A stretch of 64,000 bases of DNA from Parapristionchus giblindavisi (GCA_943737045.1 CALSFV010000202.1:124001-188000), one strand, 5' to 3'. Positions 22,573 through 36,200 are shown, counted from the stretch's first letter. Numbers and translations are program-made. The notes: generated by a model from the letters alone, not told the origin.

Positions 22573-25440
22573 TTATTTGGATCCTCCTTTAAAAGACAGG
22601 GGATGTACTCTGTCGTCGCTAGCGAAGTCCGCCACATACTTTTCGATGTAGTTCAAGCATTCATCAGAGGTTCGCAGTGTAAAGTCGGAGTATTGTCGAT
22701 AGGATGTTGTTTCTAATCGTTGGTCACGAACCGAACAGAAGAAAGAATGAGCCAGAGCATTCGAGACATTGATTCTGAAATGTGCTCAGATTTGGACTAA
22801 CAGTCATGGATGAACAGTTGGAAAACAGTTGTACATAGAATTCGTGCAAACCATGGATAGAAGTATTTGGAATAAGTACTAATATTTTGAGATTATCGAA
22901 AGTTATGCGTATACAATCACTCTATTAAATGTTATCAAAAATGAAGAATCTTTTTTTTAATCTCGTTTGACTACCTCTCCTCCCAATCGAAACGTAGTGT
23001 ACGATCAATCAAATCGACACATAGAGTCAATTCTCCCATCTCTTCTTCTGCCAAAACAGCAAATTCAGATAGAAAACTCTGCTTTATTTGCCTTGTCACA
23101 GTTTTGTTTAAATTCCGAAGGTTGGACGCTTTCTCCCGATCATTTATCTAAAATAGATATTATATTAATTAAGAACATTCGAGAATTAGCGTGCTTAAGG
23201 ATACTGATAAAAACAAATATTTCAATGTAACTTGGTAGTTTTCATATCCGGTCACAGTTGCCACATATTTATAAAGGGAGTGCAAAATTCATGAGAACCT
23301 ACCCTATTGATTATCCTTTCGTCGATAGGTCCCAATAGTTTCGCTTTGGTCTGGTACAAATCTCCTATACCACTAAACAGTCGTTTCAATCTAATCATTT
23401 CGGCCATAATACAACCATACGTCCATATATCCGCTGCAACATGTACTCATTACATACTCATACTATACTATACTGCACTCAATTATCACATACTGAATTC
23501 GAAACTTTCCGCTCTCGTCATTGGTGTTCACAGCTTTATTTTTCAGAAAGAGAGTAGAAATAGTTTGGTGGTATAATTTCAAATTTTCACTCACAGTTGA
23601 TATTCGGCGGATGAATGTCCACCAGAACCTCAGGTGCTTCATAAGTTTGTGATAGAGGAAATCCATTCGTCTCTTTGGCATAGTAATCGACGCGAAGTAG
23701 GGTCACTCGCCGCTTGTTACACTCAGAGAAAAAACCCTAAGGGTTGTAAACCCTAACCCAAATCCTAAGGAATTGTAGAGACAAAACCCTTACTATTAAG
23801 GGTTTGACCAGAGCGCCAACTAGGGTTTGAAACCCTTATTTGCAAGGCCCACGCCTCCCCTTTGTATGATATCTGAGTTCTGTCAGTGTAACAACATGTC
23901 CGTGTAGCGCAGTGGGTAGAGCGCTTGGGTAGTGTGCGCAGAGGTGCGCCTCCGCCTGTTCGATTCCTACTCTGATCAAAATCTTTTGCAACTTTAATTC
24001 TGCGTCTTTTCGAGGTCACTAAGGGTTTCAAACCCTAGCATGTAAGGGCTGAAACCCTTATGGGTAAGGGTATCAAAACCCTTACCCGTAAGGGTTATAT
24101 ACAGCGCAGCATGCCAACTAGGGTTTTAAACCCTTGCATTTAAGGGTTTTTTCTCTGAGTGTAGTATCATAAGCGATATTGATGGGCTTGAGGTTTTTGT
24201 GCGAAATCTGCAATAAAACGCTCTGGCATAAGTCATTTTCAGTTCAAATTGATAGTCAAGAAAAGGAATGAGTATTGCATATTTTTGTGAGAGTATGAAG
24301 AGTTGAACATGGCTGAACAAAGTGGAGAACAAGCAATGTAATCTAGCGGATAATAAAGAAAATGTCTTACGCCAGCACTGTCGAGGTAATTCAGCCCGCA
24401 CAGTATGCCATAGCCAATCTTTTTCACTTCCTCCACACTAAATCTCTGACCCGTCTTAGCCTTGACTTCAATGGTTCGATTGAGTAAGTCACCAGGGTAT
24501 CGAGTCATGACAAAACTAAAAATATGAATTAATATATGAAAATATTTAAAAGAAAAATGAATATAGTGAGCACAAACATATTATAAATGAAAATAGTGAG
24601 AGAGAAAATGAAAATAGTGAGCATAAATGAATTATACATGAAAATAACGAAAATTAAAATAGTGATCGCTAACATATTGTCTATAGTAGTGTAGTAAACA
24701 TCGACGATTTTCTCGAGGGAACGATCACTGAGCATTCTCAAAAGTTCGAGATCCTTGCACACTCGCAGAAGTTGAGCGAACTGGAACACATTTGATAATG
24801 CGACATAAAATTTTCGATAGGTATAGGTATGCTATGGCTACTATATTTTACCTACTTATTGTTTGATTTATACAATACGTACATTATTTATCATTGATGC
24901 TCTAGGAAATAAATTAATCAAGAGTAACGTCCAAATACAGTCAAAACCAACAAAATCTGACAGATCTCTCGTTCGAACGCAATGAATACTTCCTCAGCGA
25001 TAGTCGATCTCCGTTCACTGCATCGACGGACCTGCCAAAAAACGAGAATCTCCATCGCAAGGCAGTTTTATAATAAAATTGATTTGAATGTTCATGTTAG
25101 CCCAAAAAATCATGATTTATTGTTAGCTAGACGATTTCGTGCATATAAAAGATCGCGAAACATGCAATACTTTACGGTTTAGCAGTGCCTTAACAAGCTC
25201 AACATAACTTACGCAACGCTAATGATGCCGTCAGAATAGTTGATATTTCCCAGTCGGATGACATACGAAGGATAGTCGAAGTAGACTCGATCACCTCTTT
25301 CTTCTTTGAAGAAACGACGTCGACTCTTTTAAAAATTGTTAATAGTACAATTGGAAATAAAATAAATATAATTTATCATTTAATATAATAAACAGTTAAT
25401 AATAAACAAAAAAGAAACTAACCTTGTTGACTTTGATCAT
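22573..25440 (-). pseudogene. MAP-kinase-like pseudokinase, coding exon split by a MITE
   Basis: Exons run from MIKVNK (25423-25440) through 25213-25325, about 24962-25031, 24674-24780, about 24366-24510, the split exon about 24201-23595, about 23310-23440, 22970-23160 and 22573-22770. The order follows a MAP kinase of p38 type: N-lobe YVIRLGNINYSDG; helix C text CKDLELLRML; hinge FVMTRYPGDL; helix E IGYGILCGLNYLDS; catalytic loop HKNLKPINIA; EAPEVL; DIWTYGCIMAEMIR; CVDLIDRTLRFDWEER and ALAHSFF. The catalytic HRD Asp is Asn and DFG is a DYY-like sequence, so catalysis is unlikely. The MITE at 23720-24161 lies between IAYDT and NKRRVT; removing it and one TA restores the frame. Unless it is spliced out, this copy is disrupted. 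Confidence 0.8.
23720..24161. mobile_element. CACTCAG-type MITE in kinase exon, with tRNA-like insert
   Basis: Termini CACTCAGAGAAAAAACCCT and the complement ending in CTGAGTG, flanked by TA on both sides. The inside is full of AGGGTTT/AAACCCT palindromes and contains a stretch with an A-box-like TAGCGCAGTGGGTAGAGCGC at 23905 and a B-box-like GTTCGATTCC at 23958. The T-stem does not pair, so this is a SINE-like or captured tRNA relic, not a tRNA gene. Confidence 0.9.
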
Positions 25441-27130
25441 GTCTTAATTTGTATTATGCACAGAAAATCGATGTAGAGGAAAGGATAGGAGAGATTTCTT
25501 CGTGGATTACGAGTGATAGAAAAGAGGATTAATCGAAATGTTCTAAGAGTGGAGAGTCTGTGCCTTTATCAGCTCGACGACTTCTCTGCGTAAGTGACGA
25601 GATAGATACAATGAGTGATGACACTACGTACTACATACAACAGCGACTGTCACTTTAAAGGAGCCATTGTAAATGATTCATTGATAAACTATGTTGACTG
25701 GTTATGAAAGATCGATGCACAGTGATTGACTCTTCTTTCTCCATTTAAACATATTATCACTTATCAATCATCTTTATTGCGTTGTATTATTTGCATGCAA
25801 CTGCACTCACCCCTAATTTTTACTATCTCTCTTTATTCATTACTTTCTCAACTGATCTGGGTGGAGTCAACCCGTGGTGTATGTGTTTATGAGCCCGAGG
25901 CGATGACTCGATGCCGCTCCATGAACCTATGAATAAAGGAATGAACCGTACCATTATTCAATATTCTCATGGGAAGGGATATAGGACACTTGTCAAATCG
26001 ACAAATAAGTTTAGCTGGAGGAACTACCGCCACTATGAATTGATTGCGGATTTTCTTGTATTGATTGTTTCAGATCACCTTTCTATATATTGTACCATAC
26101 TTTTCAGAGAATCTTACGTGCTTTCATAGTGGTTTAAAAAATATTTTCTTAAGCTGACCTATCTTAGTTTACGTTTGATCATTGATCTTCACTTAGTCTA
26201 CATATACCTGCACTCCCTCCCCCCTCCCCATTTCCTACCACTCACCTTCCCCATTCACTTATTTAATAATTATAGTTCCAAATGCCGTCGCATCTTTGGA
26301 TATATGAATAATAAATAAATAAATACCCAAAGATAATGATTGGTACTTAATTTAAAATTCAGTTGTTTCTCAATTATCGTAAATATTCTGGTTCATTCTC
26401 AGTGTCTCATATAAATACAAAGAATTACTTTATTGATTTAATCTACATAAGCGCATATGCAACGGATGCTAAGAAACAGTATTGAGAATGTAATACATAC
26501 AATTTTACTATTATCTGATTGACAAAACGGATTGCGAAGGGTGTATGATACTAAATTCTAATCCGCTTAAACTTATTATAAGTGTAAATTATTTTTAAAA
26601 AACACGTAAACAAATATGTGGCAAAGTCTAACGGAACTTCAGACATAATATGAGTGAAATGGTCAAGTACACGAAATTGGAAATGAAAGAGATCAGAAGA
26701 GAATGGAGAACAAGGCAAAATAGGTATCCAAGTATACAACATGCTAAAGCTATTTGATAAATGAGGCAGAAACAGTCTGGGTATACACTTATTAAAGATC
26801 AAGATATGGCTGAGAAATAATAAAGCATATTGGTTAATCAGCAATGCTAAACACCATAACAGGGCAATGGAATAGGAAATGACTTAAACGCCAGAATATA
26901 TGAGTAAGCGGAACAATAGGGAGCACAGGGCGTTGGTCATATGGCTGAACTCGATATATATTTAGGATACTTAATTCAACGGATTAGCATATCTACAATA
27001 AAATTTTAAAAAAATGATAAATATAAAAAACTGTCATGGAAAACGACAATAGAGTAGCAAAAAAGAAATGGAACGGATATAACAAAACATATATGTGCGG
27101 TCTCCTTTATATTATAATGAATACTCGGGA
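25441..27130. other. Intergenic region without recognised genes
   Basis: AT-rich sequence between two minus-strand genes. It should contain the promoter of the pseudokinase and the 3' UTR of the AT-hook gene. Open frames of under 100 codons show no splice-supported coding text. I see no strong repeat. Confidence 0.6.
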
Positions 27131-30100
27131 CTACTTTCGAGGGGAATGACGACTTCTTTTCACACTATCAGTATTGCTCTCTTCAGTCAGACAACGGGCA
27201 AACATCTCCAATGCCTGCTGAGATGAGCAAGGCTCATCTTCCTCGATGGCTTCAGCCGCAGACACGGATTTTACCCTTACTCTTTCAGGAATCGATCCGA
27301 TAGGTACGGACTCGGCAGAAGGACCTACAAAGAGAAATGATGATTATTGTGCAATTGCTTGATGAAATCAACAGCGAGAATTCTTAATATCCATCCTATG
27401 ATATCCACCTTTATCGTACTCTACAATTCATTCATCAACATTTCAATAGTATGTCGTCAGAGCCAGAAAATTTGTTGGAGATCAGCACATCTCATGATTC
27501 ATAATCAATCAAAATGTACGGACCGCTATGTGCAATCGATATTTCTTTAAACATTCTTTTTTATTAAGAAAATTCACATAATGCCTGGAGGGAAAGAGGG
27601 TTACTCACGTACCTCTTTTTCGGTTCTGCGCGCGTATGTACAACTGTTGCCTCTGTTCGACAGTGAGCGAACAAAGTTCTTCATAATCATCGAAATCTTC
27701 TTGCTTCATAACTTCATCTGCAACGAGACAATTGACGTTAATCGGAACACACGATCCTTCAGGATATCAACAGTTGTATCGTTTACTGTGAGCGGTTTAG
27801 CAGGATGGCAAGAAAAAGATCATTCTATAATAGTTCGCTAACAAGCTAAAATAAATAAATAAATACAATAAATAAATAAATATTTATATATAGCTTTGAG
27901 CGTTTCTTACTTGAGAAGAGTGGAATCTGTTTTTGCTCTTCTCCACTCTCCACATCATCTTCATCTTCTTTTAGTGATTTGTCACGATCTTCACTTCTAA
28001 GAGGGCATTCTCCTTTTCCTTCTGGACGATATGAAGGAGCCGTGACGTCATCTTTCCGAGGTCGACCACGAGGACGAGATGGATCAGCTGAAATTTACAA
28101 TTTATTATATTATCATATGTCAGACCATTTGCTAACAAGGAAAAGTCATGCAAGAAGATGATGAACTTACGCAATGGTTTATCGGGATCAGCGAGGAAAG
28201 GAACCTTCTGAAAATGATCAATCTTATTCAAATATTACAAAATTTTATTACTGCACAATAAACACCATATAAAACTATACTTCATTGAAATTAGCGAGTA
28301 AACCCACACACCTTTACTTGAAACGTTCTTCCGATCTGTTTCTCGGTTCTATCAGCACTCCCATCAAGAAGACGAGGAGAAGGCTGAAAGTAGTACTCGC
28401 AATATCGATTGACGCAACTGATTCAAACACATTTCGATGAAATTTTTGAGAAGTTATTTATATATGTATTGTGTTGGATTGTTACGAGAATGGCGAAAAT
28501 AGTAATGAGAAAGGATGGTGAGAAGGGGAGAATGAAAGTTTATATCAAACACTAAAATTTAAATTATCGCCGGAACGGATTAAATAGCTAGACAAATATG
28601 CGATAGATATCTATGTTCTAAAACCATAGGTCGAATAGCTAGGTTATCGGTTTTCAATATCCGGTTAGGTTTTTCGATTTTTGGTAAATTTGGCTCAAAA
28701 TCCGGTCAGATTTTTCGATTTTTTGCGAAATTTTGGATCAAAATCAAGTCATGTTTTTTTTCCGATTTTTGTGAAATTTTGCTACAAAATCCGGTCAGGC
28801 TTGGTACTTTGTAACATACTTTTCGACCTATGTCTAGAACTAATCAAGATTGACTCACATTGACTGGACGAGGCCACAGGTTAGATTCTTTTCCACGGAG
28901 GATGGTTCGGGCTTGAATATATTGGGATCCTGGTTCGTGTTTAACGGGAGATGAACGATATCCAGGCGGAGTACGGTATTGAACCTTCTCAATTTGTTAA
29001 ACTAATGATATTTATTTATTTATTTAGTCATATTTACATCGATATAGGGCCTTTACCACTTCGACACTGTTATGTATGCAGTCACATCTTTCAAACTAGG
29101 TAACTGGTTTGTTTCTACAACTAATCAAATGGTAATTATGATAAATATAAATTATATATTAATATGAAATCTGAATTACCGGTCGTTTCGCCTTTCTGCC
29201 AGCGATGGCCTTCTCAATCTGAGCTAGATTGAATCCTTTTGCCTCTAATTGCTTCTTAAAAATCTCCTCCTCACTCGCCGATACGATCTTGTCCAACTAA
29301 ACAATTGCATGATAATATACACTCAGAAAAATGAAGTGTTCATATCAACACCCATAGGTGTTCCGGGTGAAACTGTTATCCCCAATGTGTTCTAATTAAC
29401 ACCTTTTGGGGTGTAAATTGGAAAAACGTGTAAATTGGAACACATGGGGTGTTCAATAGAACAATCTAACACATCAAACGGCTGTATAGATTTTTTACAC
29501 ATTTTATTTCTGAGTGTAACTATACATAAAACTATTAGTCGAAGTTAATTATGTATACTATATAAACAACTGAATACACATAATTAGCACTCGAAGATCT
29601 GTCGAACATTCGTTTCGCATGTTAATTATATCCAATAGGTCCTACCGTCATTCTGTTATTCGGCCGCCGATGCATTGTTCTCGCCGATTCAGATCGAACG
29701 AGTCTCTGAACAATTAAAAAATATATTCATAATTATTAATTCATAAATTCAAATTCTGTATTGGCTGAACATTTCTAATAGGACACGTAGAACACAAATA
29801 TTCTATTGTCAACCATAGCATAACGAAGGAATACTATAGCATTATGACTCACTAATCCATGAGGATTCGACTGTGCACTGGGAGATGGATCTTCGATCGT
29901 TCCCATCGTGGCTGTAGCCTTGGCTTCAACCTCTTCTTCATCCATTATCTAGAAATACTAACAATAACAATAATTATAATTTATAATAATAATCAAATAA
30001 TAAATCTTACTTCTTCTTTCACTTTAGTGGTCGAAGATCCGCTCGCTTGTTCTTGTTGATCAGGTTCTTCTTCCTTGATCAGTTTGTTGGTCGCCGACAG

Positions 30101-30193
30101 TGGGAGAGGTTCTTCTGACTTTGGAGTCTGCAATACTACAGCCCCATTTGCAGGATACGAGAACATTTCGGGATCAGTACTTTTTGCTGCCAT
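27131..30193 (-). CDS. AT-hook nuclear protein, downstream member of a putative operon
   Basis: About eleven exons: MAAKSTDPEMFSYPANGAV starts at 30193; then an acidic exon near 29860-29950, short basic exons (RTMHRRPNNRM near 29645-29706; EEEIFKKQLEAKGFNLAQIE near 29180-29297), a proline/arginine exon (YRTPPGYRSSPVKHEPG) near 28862-28980, exons near 28315-28390 and 28170-28210, an exon with the AT-hook PRGRPRKDD near 27905-28090, one with EELCSLTVEQRQQLYIRA near 27615-27722, and a last exon ending SRHSPRK and a stop. AT-hooks bind the minor groove of AT-rich DNA, so a chromatin or transcription role is likely; I recognise no other domain. The start lies 97 bases after the stop of the RBCC gene on the same strand. 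Introns carry MITEs at 28625-28832 and 29320-29516. Confidence 0.7.
28625..28832. mobile_element. CATAGGTCGAA-type MITE, copy 1
   Basis: Ends CATAGGTCGAA and TTCGACCTATG enclose 208 bases with internal repeats of GATTTTT and AAAATCCGGTCAG. The copy at 55978-56138 has the same ends and the same TAGCTAGGTTATCGG block, here next to the left end. Both copies are in introns. Confidence 0.85.
29320..29516. mobile_element. CACTCAG-type MITE (short copy)
   Basis: 197 bases from CACTCAGAAAAATGAAGTG to TTATTTCTGAGTG, with TA on both sides. The inside repeats GTGTAAATTGGAA words like the long copy at 288-926. Lies in an intron of the AT-hook gene. Confidence 0.88.
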
Positions 30194-30290
30194 ATCTAGC
30201 TTATTCGATTTGTTATTATACTTATTTACTATTTTAGAAGCCAAATAAGTAAAATAGCATCAGTGATGGGATAACATCAGAATTTCCATT

Positions 30291-33200
30291 TTATGACTCA
30301 ACACATGCCAAATGCATTTGAAAATTATGAACTGGACGAACCGCTGTGATTCCAGGAGGAATTCGATTGGGTTTTACAATATGAGAAATCAATTTCGATT
30401 GTATTGTTCTTCCATTCACATTGAATCCATTCAACAATGCTGTTGCGTTCCGGGCTGCAATTTTATTGTTCTATTGTTACTTTTATTATTATAACAAATG
30501 GGAGAAATCCAAATGGGAAAACACTGTTTGGGAAAGTCAATCTCGGAAAAGGACATTTCCGGAAGTTTTTTTTTCGAAAATTCAATTCCGGAAAAGGACA
30601 TTTCGGAAATTCAGTTCCGGAAAAGGATACATCGGAATTTTTTTGCGCAAAACATGATGCTTATCGAGAATATATAGGTATCCATAAACTTGTCCTATGT
30701 CCTATTCCGGAATTGATCTTCTGAAAAAAAAAACCTTCCGAGATCTCCGAGATCGTAATTTCTCAATGGCTACTTTCCCAGTTGGACTTTCCGAAATGCC
30801 CTTTTCCGAAAATTCGTTTCCCAAACGGTATTTTCCCAAACTTTTCTCCGAAATGCCTTCTCACCTACAGGAGTACTCTTAATGGGAGCACGTCCTCCGA
30901 CAATTGTTGCATTGGCCCGTATTGGTTTCAGAATGTTGTAGTGGGAACGATCACGATAACCCCTACAATGATCATATCAGCTTATTCAAGAATGGGTTGG
31001 TGTCAAATGTGGGCGCGTGAAAACGATTTTTTGCGAGCAGCCTTGCCTTCCCATCGTAGCCTTGCACGTATCTTTGCCTCCAAAAAATGGAAAGTTTAAA
31101 GTCAAATCACCCATGCGCACAGCCTTGCTACCCCTTTCCCCGGTTTGCGCATACCCTTTCCCCCAGCGAGCCCACCTATGGTTGGTGTGCCGGCACAAAG
31201 GTTGACTACTGTGTGAGTGGTATGTGCGAACTACTAAGAAGATAACAGCAAATACCATCTGTAGTTTCCCAAAGTTCACAATCTACTATTTATTTAATCT
31301 ATTTATTCTTATATTTATTTATGCTTATATCCATTCATTCTTATATGTATATGTATTATTTCTATTCAATCTAGTATTTTCCCGTTTAGTTTAATTAATA
31401 CATATTCTTACCATATCGGCGGTTGTACAGGCGTTTTCCTATAAGCATCCAACACAAGTCCAGTCTGATCCTCTCCCACTTTGATCAGATTATGAATCTT
31501 TCTGATTCCTCCATAGATTCTAGGCTCCATAAAGTAGATTCCTTCTCTGGATAACATCGTCGTCTCATAGGCACGTCTCTCCTGAATTCACTTTAATTAA
31601 GTACTTAATAATTCTCATCAATTTTTTATTCACTAAGGCTGCACAGTCTTTAGCTTAGATCCTTGTAAGTGAATAATTAGCAAAGCATTTAAAATTTAAC
31701 GTAATTAATGTTTTTGCGATTATTTGAATACCTAGCTGATAACACATCTTATTGGTAGTGCTTGAACATTTTAAGGAAATTAAATAAAACGACTTACGTG
31801 TAGTTCGATATCAGGCACCTTCGTCTCGTTATGAATTCGGACACCCAATTGGAAAGGCTTCTTCTTCGGTCCTTGTATACCAATCTCATTCGGTGTAACA
31901 GGATTTGGGAATCGCTACAATTAAACGAAAATTGTCTGGCACCGTTATAATATAATTAGCCTCAATTATATCATTATCATAATGCAACATTAGAATTTAT
32001 TATTTAAAAAAATACATTAATTATGTGTCTATGCATACCCTCTCGTAGAGTTCAGCGAATAGAGCGAGTGCCGAATGCATCCTCATTGGTATGTGTTGTC
32101 CGATAATGTCCTCCGATAGATCGATGCGGTAGAGCATATCGGCAGTCAGACTCACCACGGGCATCTGTTCCGTTTCCCGTACACTGTACTGAAATATACG
32201 GTAATAATACAAAAGTCAATCATTCAAGTAAAAGGACAAAGGATGATACAGTGCTTAACTATTACTGCAAGTAAGATAATGGTAAATGAGGATGATATAA
32301 CGATACATTTTGTATGCATAATATGTACTGAGATATTCCTAGGCATAGGAAAAAAACCACAAACAGGGTGTGTAACCTCAACAGTTTCGAGTTTTGTAAC
32401 GTTCGTCCTTACAACACTTCCCCAAACACGAATCTCATCCATAATCTTCGCAGTATTAGTATGCAACACATCCATTTCGAACTCGAATGGAGAGAGGATC
32501 GTTTGTTCCTTCTAAAATGCTGAATAATTATAGCATCCCGAATTGCAAGAGTTTTAAATTTACTGCTATTTATGTATCGTTCACTACATTTGAAAAAGTT
32601 GCGAACTCTGATGATGCAATCTCCCCATTATACCTCTGCTGCGATGAGCTTCTTAAGGGCCGGTTTGCACAGCGAATGCGATGTCTGTCTCATCAGATTG
32701 GCAACCACATCTGGGTAGACATTATTGTAGTCACGAGCTCTTTCGTCAATTTCAAGTCCCTGAACAATACATTAGTGTTAGTGCTTTCAGGCCATGGTTA
32801 TACTAATTCGAAACTTCCCGCTCTCATTTTTCGAAACATTATCAAAAATAGTTGCTAATAAAAAACTTACCAAAGTGATTCGTCGATCGATATCCTCAAT
32901 AGTTGTTATGAGCTTATCGATCTTATTGTATCTCTGCTCACTCGTCTTCACCACTTTATCCATCACATCCCAAGCACGTTGAATACACTACAACTGATTC
33001 AACTTAGTACTGGGCGTAGATTATCTTCATGTTCACATAATTCTTTCTCTTTTTCTCTTAAAAATCGCTTCCAAGATCGTGTATTTCAGTTTCCACAGTC
33101 AATGATCTTCTCTTTCAGAACACTGAGGAAGCAGCATGTTGTCATAATAGATAGCAAGCATTATAAATAAATAAAATTTAAGTAAAGCACCTGAAGGATG

Positions 33201-36200
33201 ATCTGATTCATCATTATACAAATCTCGTTGTTAGTCCTATCAACCAAATCAGCAAGCTTATCCCTCTTATCTCGCGCTTTCCTGAGGGCACTTCTAACCT
33301 TCATTTGCAGGTTCAGACTATCCCACAACTTGTCTTCAAATTCAAGATCGAGCTATAATTATTGTAAATGGGATATTTTCAAAACTTTACGAAATAAAAT
33401 ACAACCTGAACAGGCAATAAAATGTGTTACCTCATCAATGTTGCTACGTCCATGCTCCAATGCCTCTCCACCTGGAAGCCTCATCACGAAGTCATAAGGG
33501 CATTTTGGGCACAGAAACTGCAAGAAAATTGTTCTTGTGACATTATATCGTATATAGTCACAGTGCAAATCGCAGTACTAAGGAAAAGATAAGAGGTAAT
33601 CTAGGTTGATAATATTCTCGTTAGGGACATAATAATTTCATGTTATGCAAAATCAAGCTATTTAAATCGTTTAAAAAAACACAACTTACATCGCCACACT
33701 CACACTTGAACATAAATGGCTCCATGTGTTTCGTGCACCCAGTAAACACGCGTTTTCGATTGAAGAATTTATTGGGTCGACGGGTAATCGAGTGGGCTGG
33801 AAACTTCTCAGCGTGGATGTAGATACAATTCTCACACATATCCCGTTGGCACGTGCCGCATCGAGCTTGAGTACACGTCAAACTTTCGCCCGTACAGTAT
33901 GGAGCCTGACATGACCTACAACGAGTTAAGATAGGAATACTACCCAAAATATTATTTACTCCGGCGATTCAGTACGTTATATGAGATACTTTGCTTAGTC
34001 TTAGACATACGTGGGCGGGTATTGCCGCTGGAAATGAAAATCGGGGGGTCGGAAGCAGAAAATGGAGCATTTATACGTCATTTTGAGTGATTTTTTGGAA
34101 AATCGGGGGGTCGGGTGCCAAAAATCGGGGGTGTATTGCCGCTAGCTGCAGTGGTGCCCACGTATGGTCTAAGACGTCGTTCCATTTACCTTACGCGCCT
34201 ACGCAAGTAAATCCCTTGAGTATGTTGAACATGGACACAGATCAAAACGACTATCAATAATCTTTTCAAATTGAACATCAAATCTCTCGCATGATGAGCA
34301 AGCATTTAGCAAACTTTAGAAGCGGTCGGTTGTTTACATGACCGATATATTAAGCCAATTGGTATACGGTAAGAAGTTACCGTAGCCATATATCGATAAT
34401 GGTTGACTACCTTAACCTTTTAAAATAATTTTATGGCTCATCAGGGTTTTTAGCAAATTAATTCGTTACGGTGTGCGCGCGTAAGGCAAATGAAACAACG
34501 CATAAGCAATTGTGATACAGTGTCGTAGAGTTCTCCGAAGAACAAGTTTACAAATAGTACTAAAGCAAAAGCATATTGCCATACCCTCGCAATGCGAGGA
34601 TTGACCCACTATATATTGCCCATTTTGGGTCACTTAATGCGAAAGGAAGCTAAAAATAACGATTTTTACGCGAAAATAACGAATTTTCTGAATGAACCCA
34701 CCCTATTTCGAGAATTGACCCACTATATAAAAATAAACGGCGAGGACACCGAAAATGTATGAAGCAAAAGATGGAAATGTTACGCTAAACCGAATGACAC
34801 ATAAGGATTTGTTCATTAAAGTACTCACGATAAGTTGCAGTCGAGTGAATTTGGCAGAATCACATGTCCTGTTGGAGCCTGACATATACTGCATATCGTC
34901 ATTACTCGTTCTTCCAGTACTACGGCGGTCTTGCCTAGAATTAGGGATGCAATCGTTATCTGTAATTAGCACAGAATCAGCACATTGCATTTCAACGTAG
35001 AATTCATATTTTGTTAAAGTTAATATTCAATCATACAAGAATTGAGTATGATATAATTATGACTCACATGCACTTTTGCACTTCATACACAGTACATGTC
35101 CACACATGAGGATGATGGCCCGTTCAGTTTTCTTTTCAGGCTGTTCAATGACGGGAATGATACAACCAGCGAGATGTTTGCCGCACGACTGAATGAAACA
35201 GTTATATTACATGACAGTTATCTCTTCTGCTTTAGAAACGCCAGTTCTTATTTGTTGTACACCATACCGATGCCACGACAAGTGAAAAGCAAGTGGTTAT
35301 AAATACAGTGCAAGAAATAGATCATTTCTTGTGTTAAAAGTTATATTCTATTTACTAAATCTCTTATCGTTGCTGTAGTTATCATCTAGACTAAGCTTAC
35401 ATGGCACAATACTTAAATTCCACAAATTATAAATTAATTGCTTAAACTTACATTGCACTTGGCGAAAGGATCACTTTGAAATGGCAGAGTATCCCTCTTG
35501 GCCTTCGATCTGTTTGTCCCTCGTGGACGTAATGAACCATCATTTCCCGATTTCTAAAAAAATAAAGTTTCAAGAAGAACAGGATCGTAAACTCTGGAGT
35601 TGAAATCCTTGCATGATCACGAATACTAGTATAATCATGCATGATTCGACATTCCATGCATGATCATGCATGGAATATCCATCGTTCGTGATCATGCATG
35701 GATCTTCCGTGATCATGCATGAATTTTCCGTGATCATACATGGAATGACAGAATCCATGCATGATCACGGATAATCCATGCATGATTCGTGTATATTCCA
35801 TGCATGATCATGCCACTAATTGCACGAATTTTACTTGGATCATGCAAGGAATTCAACACCAGAGAAGCATTGCGTGCGCAAGAAATTCAAATACAATAAC
35901 TAGAGCTGATTTATAGCAAATACGATTGTTTACTTCATCTCGATACTGTTTACAATAAGGAAAACCATCATTGAGTGTGACCTGCAAATAACGGAAGTCC
36001 CAAATGACCGCGTTCGTATTCTATCAATCTATGCTACCATCAATCATTTGAATTCATTCGGTAACGCAAATTCTATTATTATTTCTTACTCCGCACTGCT
36101 CTATCGACTCCATTTAATTACTCTATCCATTCAGTTACTATTCACAATCAGCAGAGTTCCTTAGTTAAGGAAAGCTTAGGCTTAGTGTCCGCACTGCTCC

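Noticed and set aside
23905..23975. A tRNA gene
   Set aside because: A- and B-box words are present, but the T stem and acceptor stem do not pair; it lies inside a MITE.
35447..35758. Met-Ile-rich open frames in the CATGCATGATCA array
   Set aside because: They are readings of the satellite; only the exon at 35447-35556 on the minus strand is kept.
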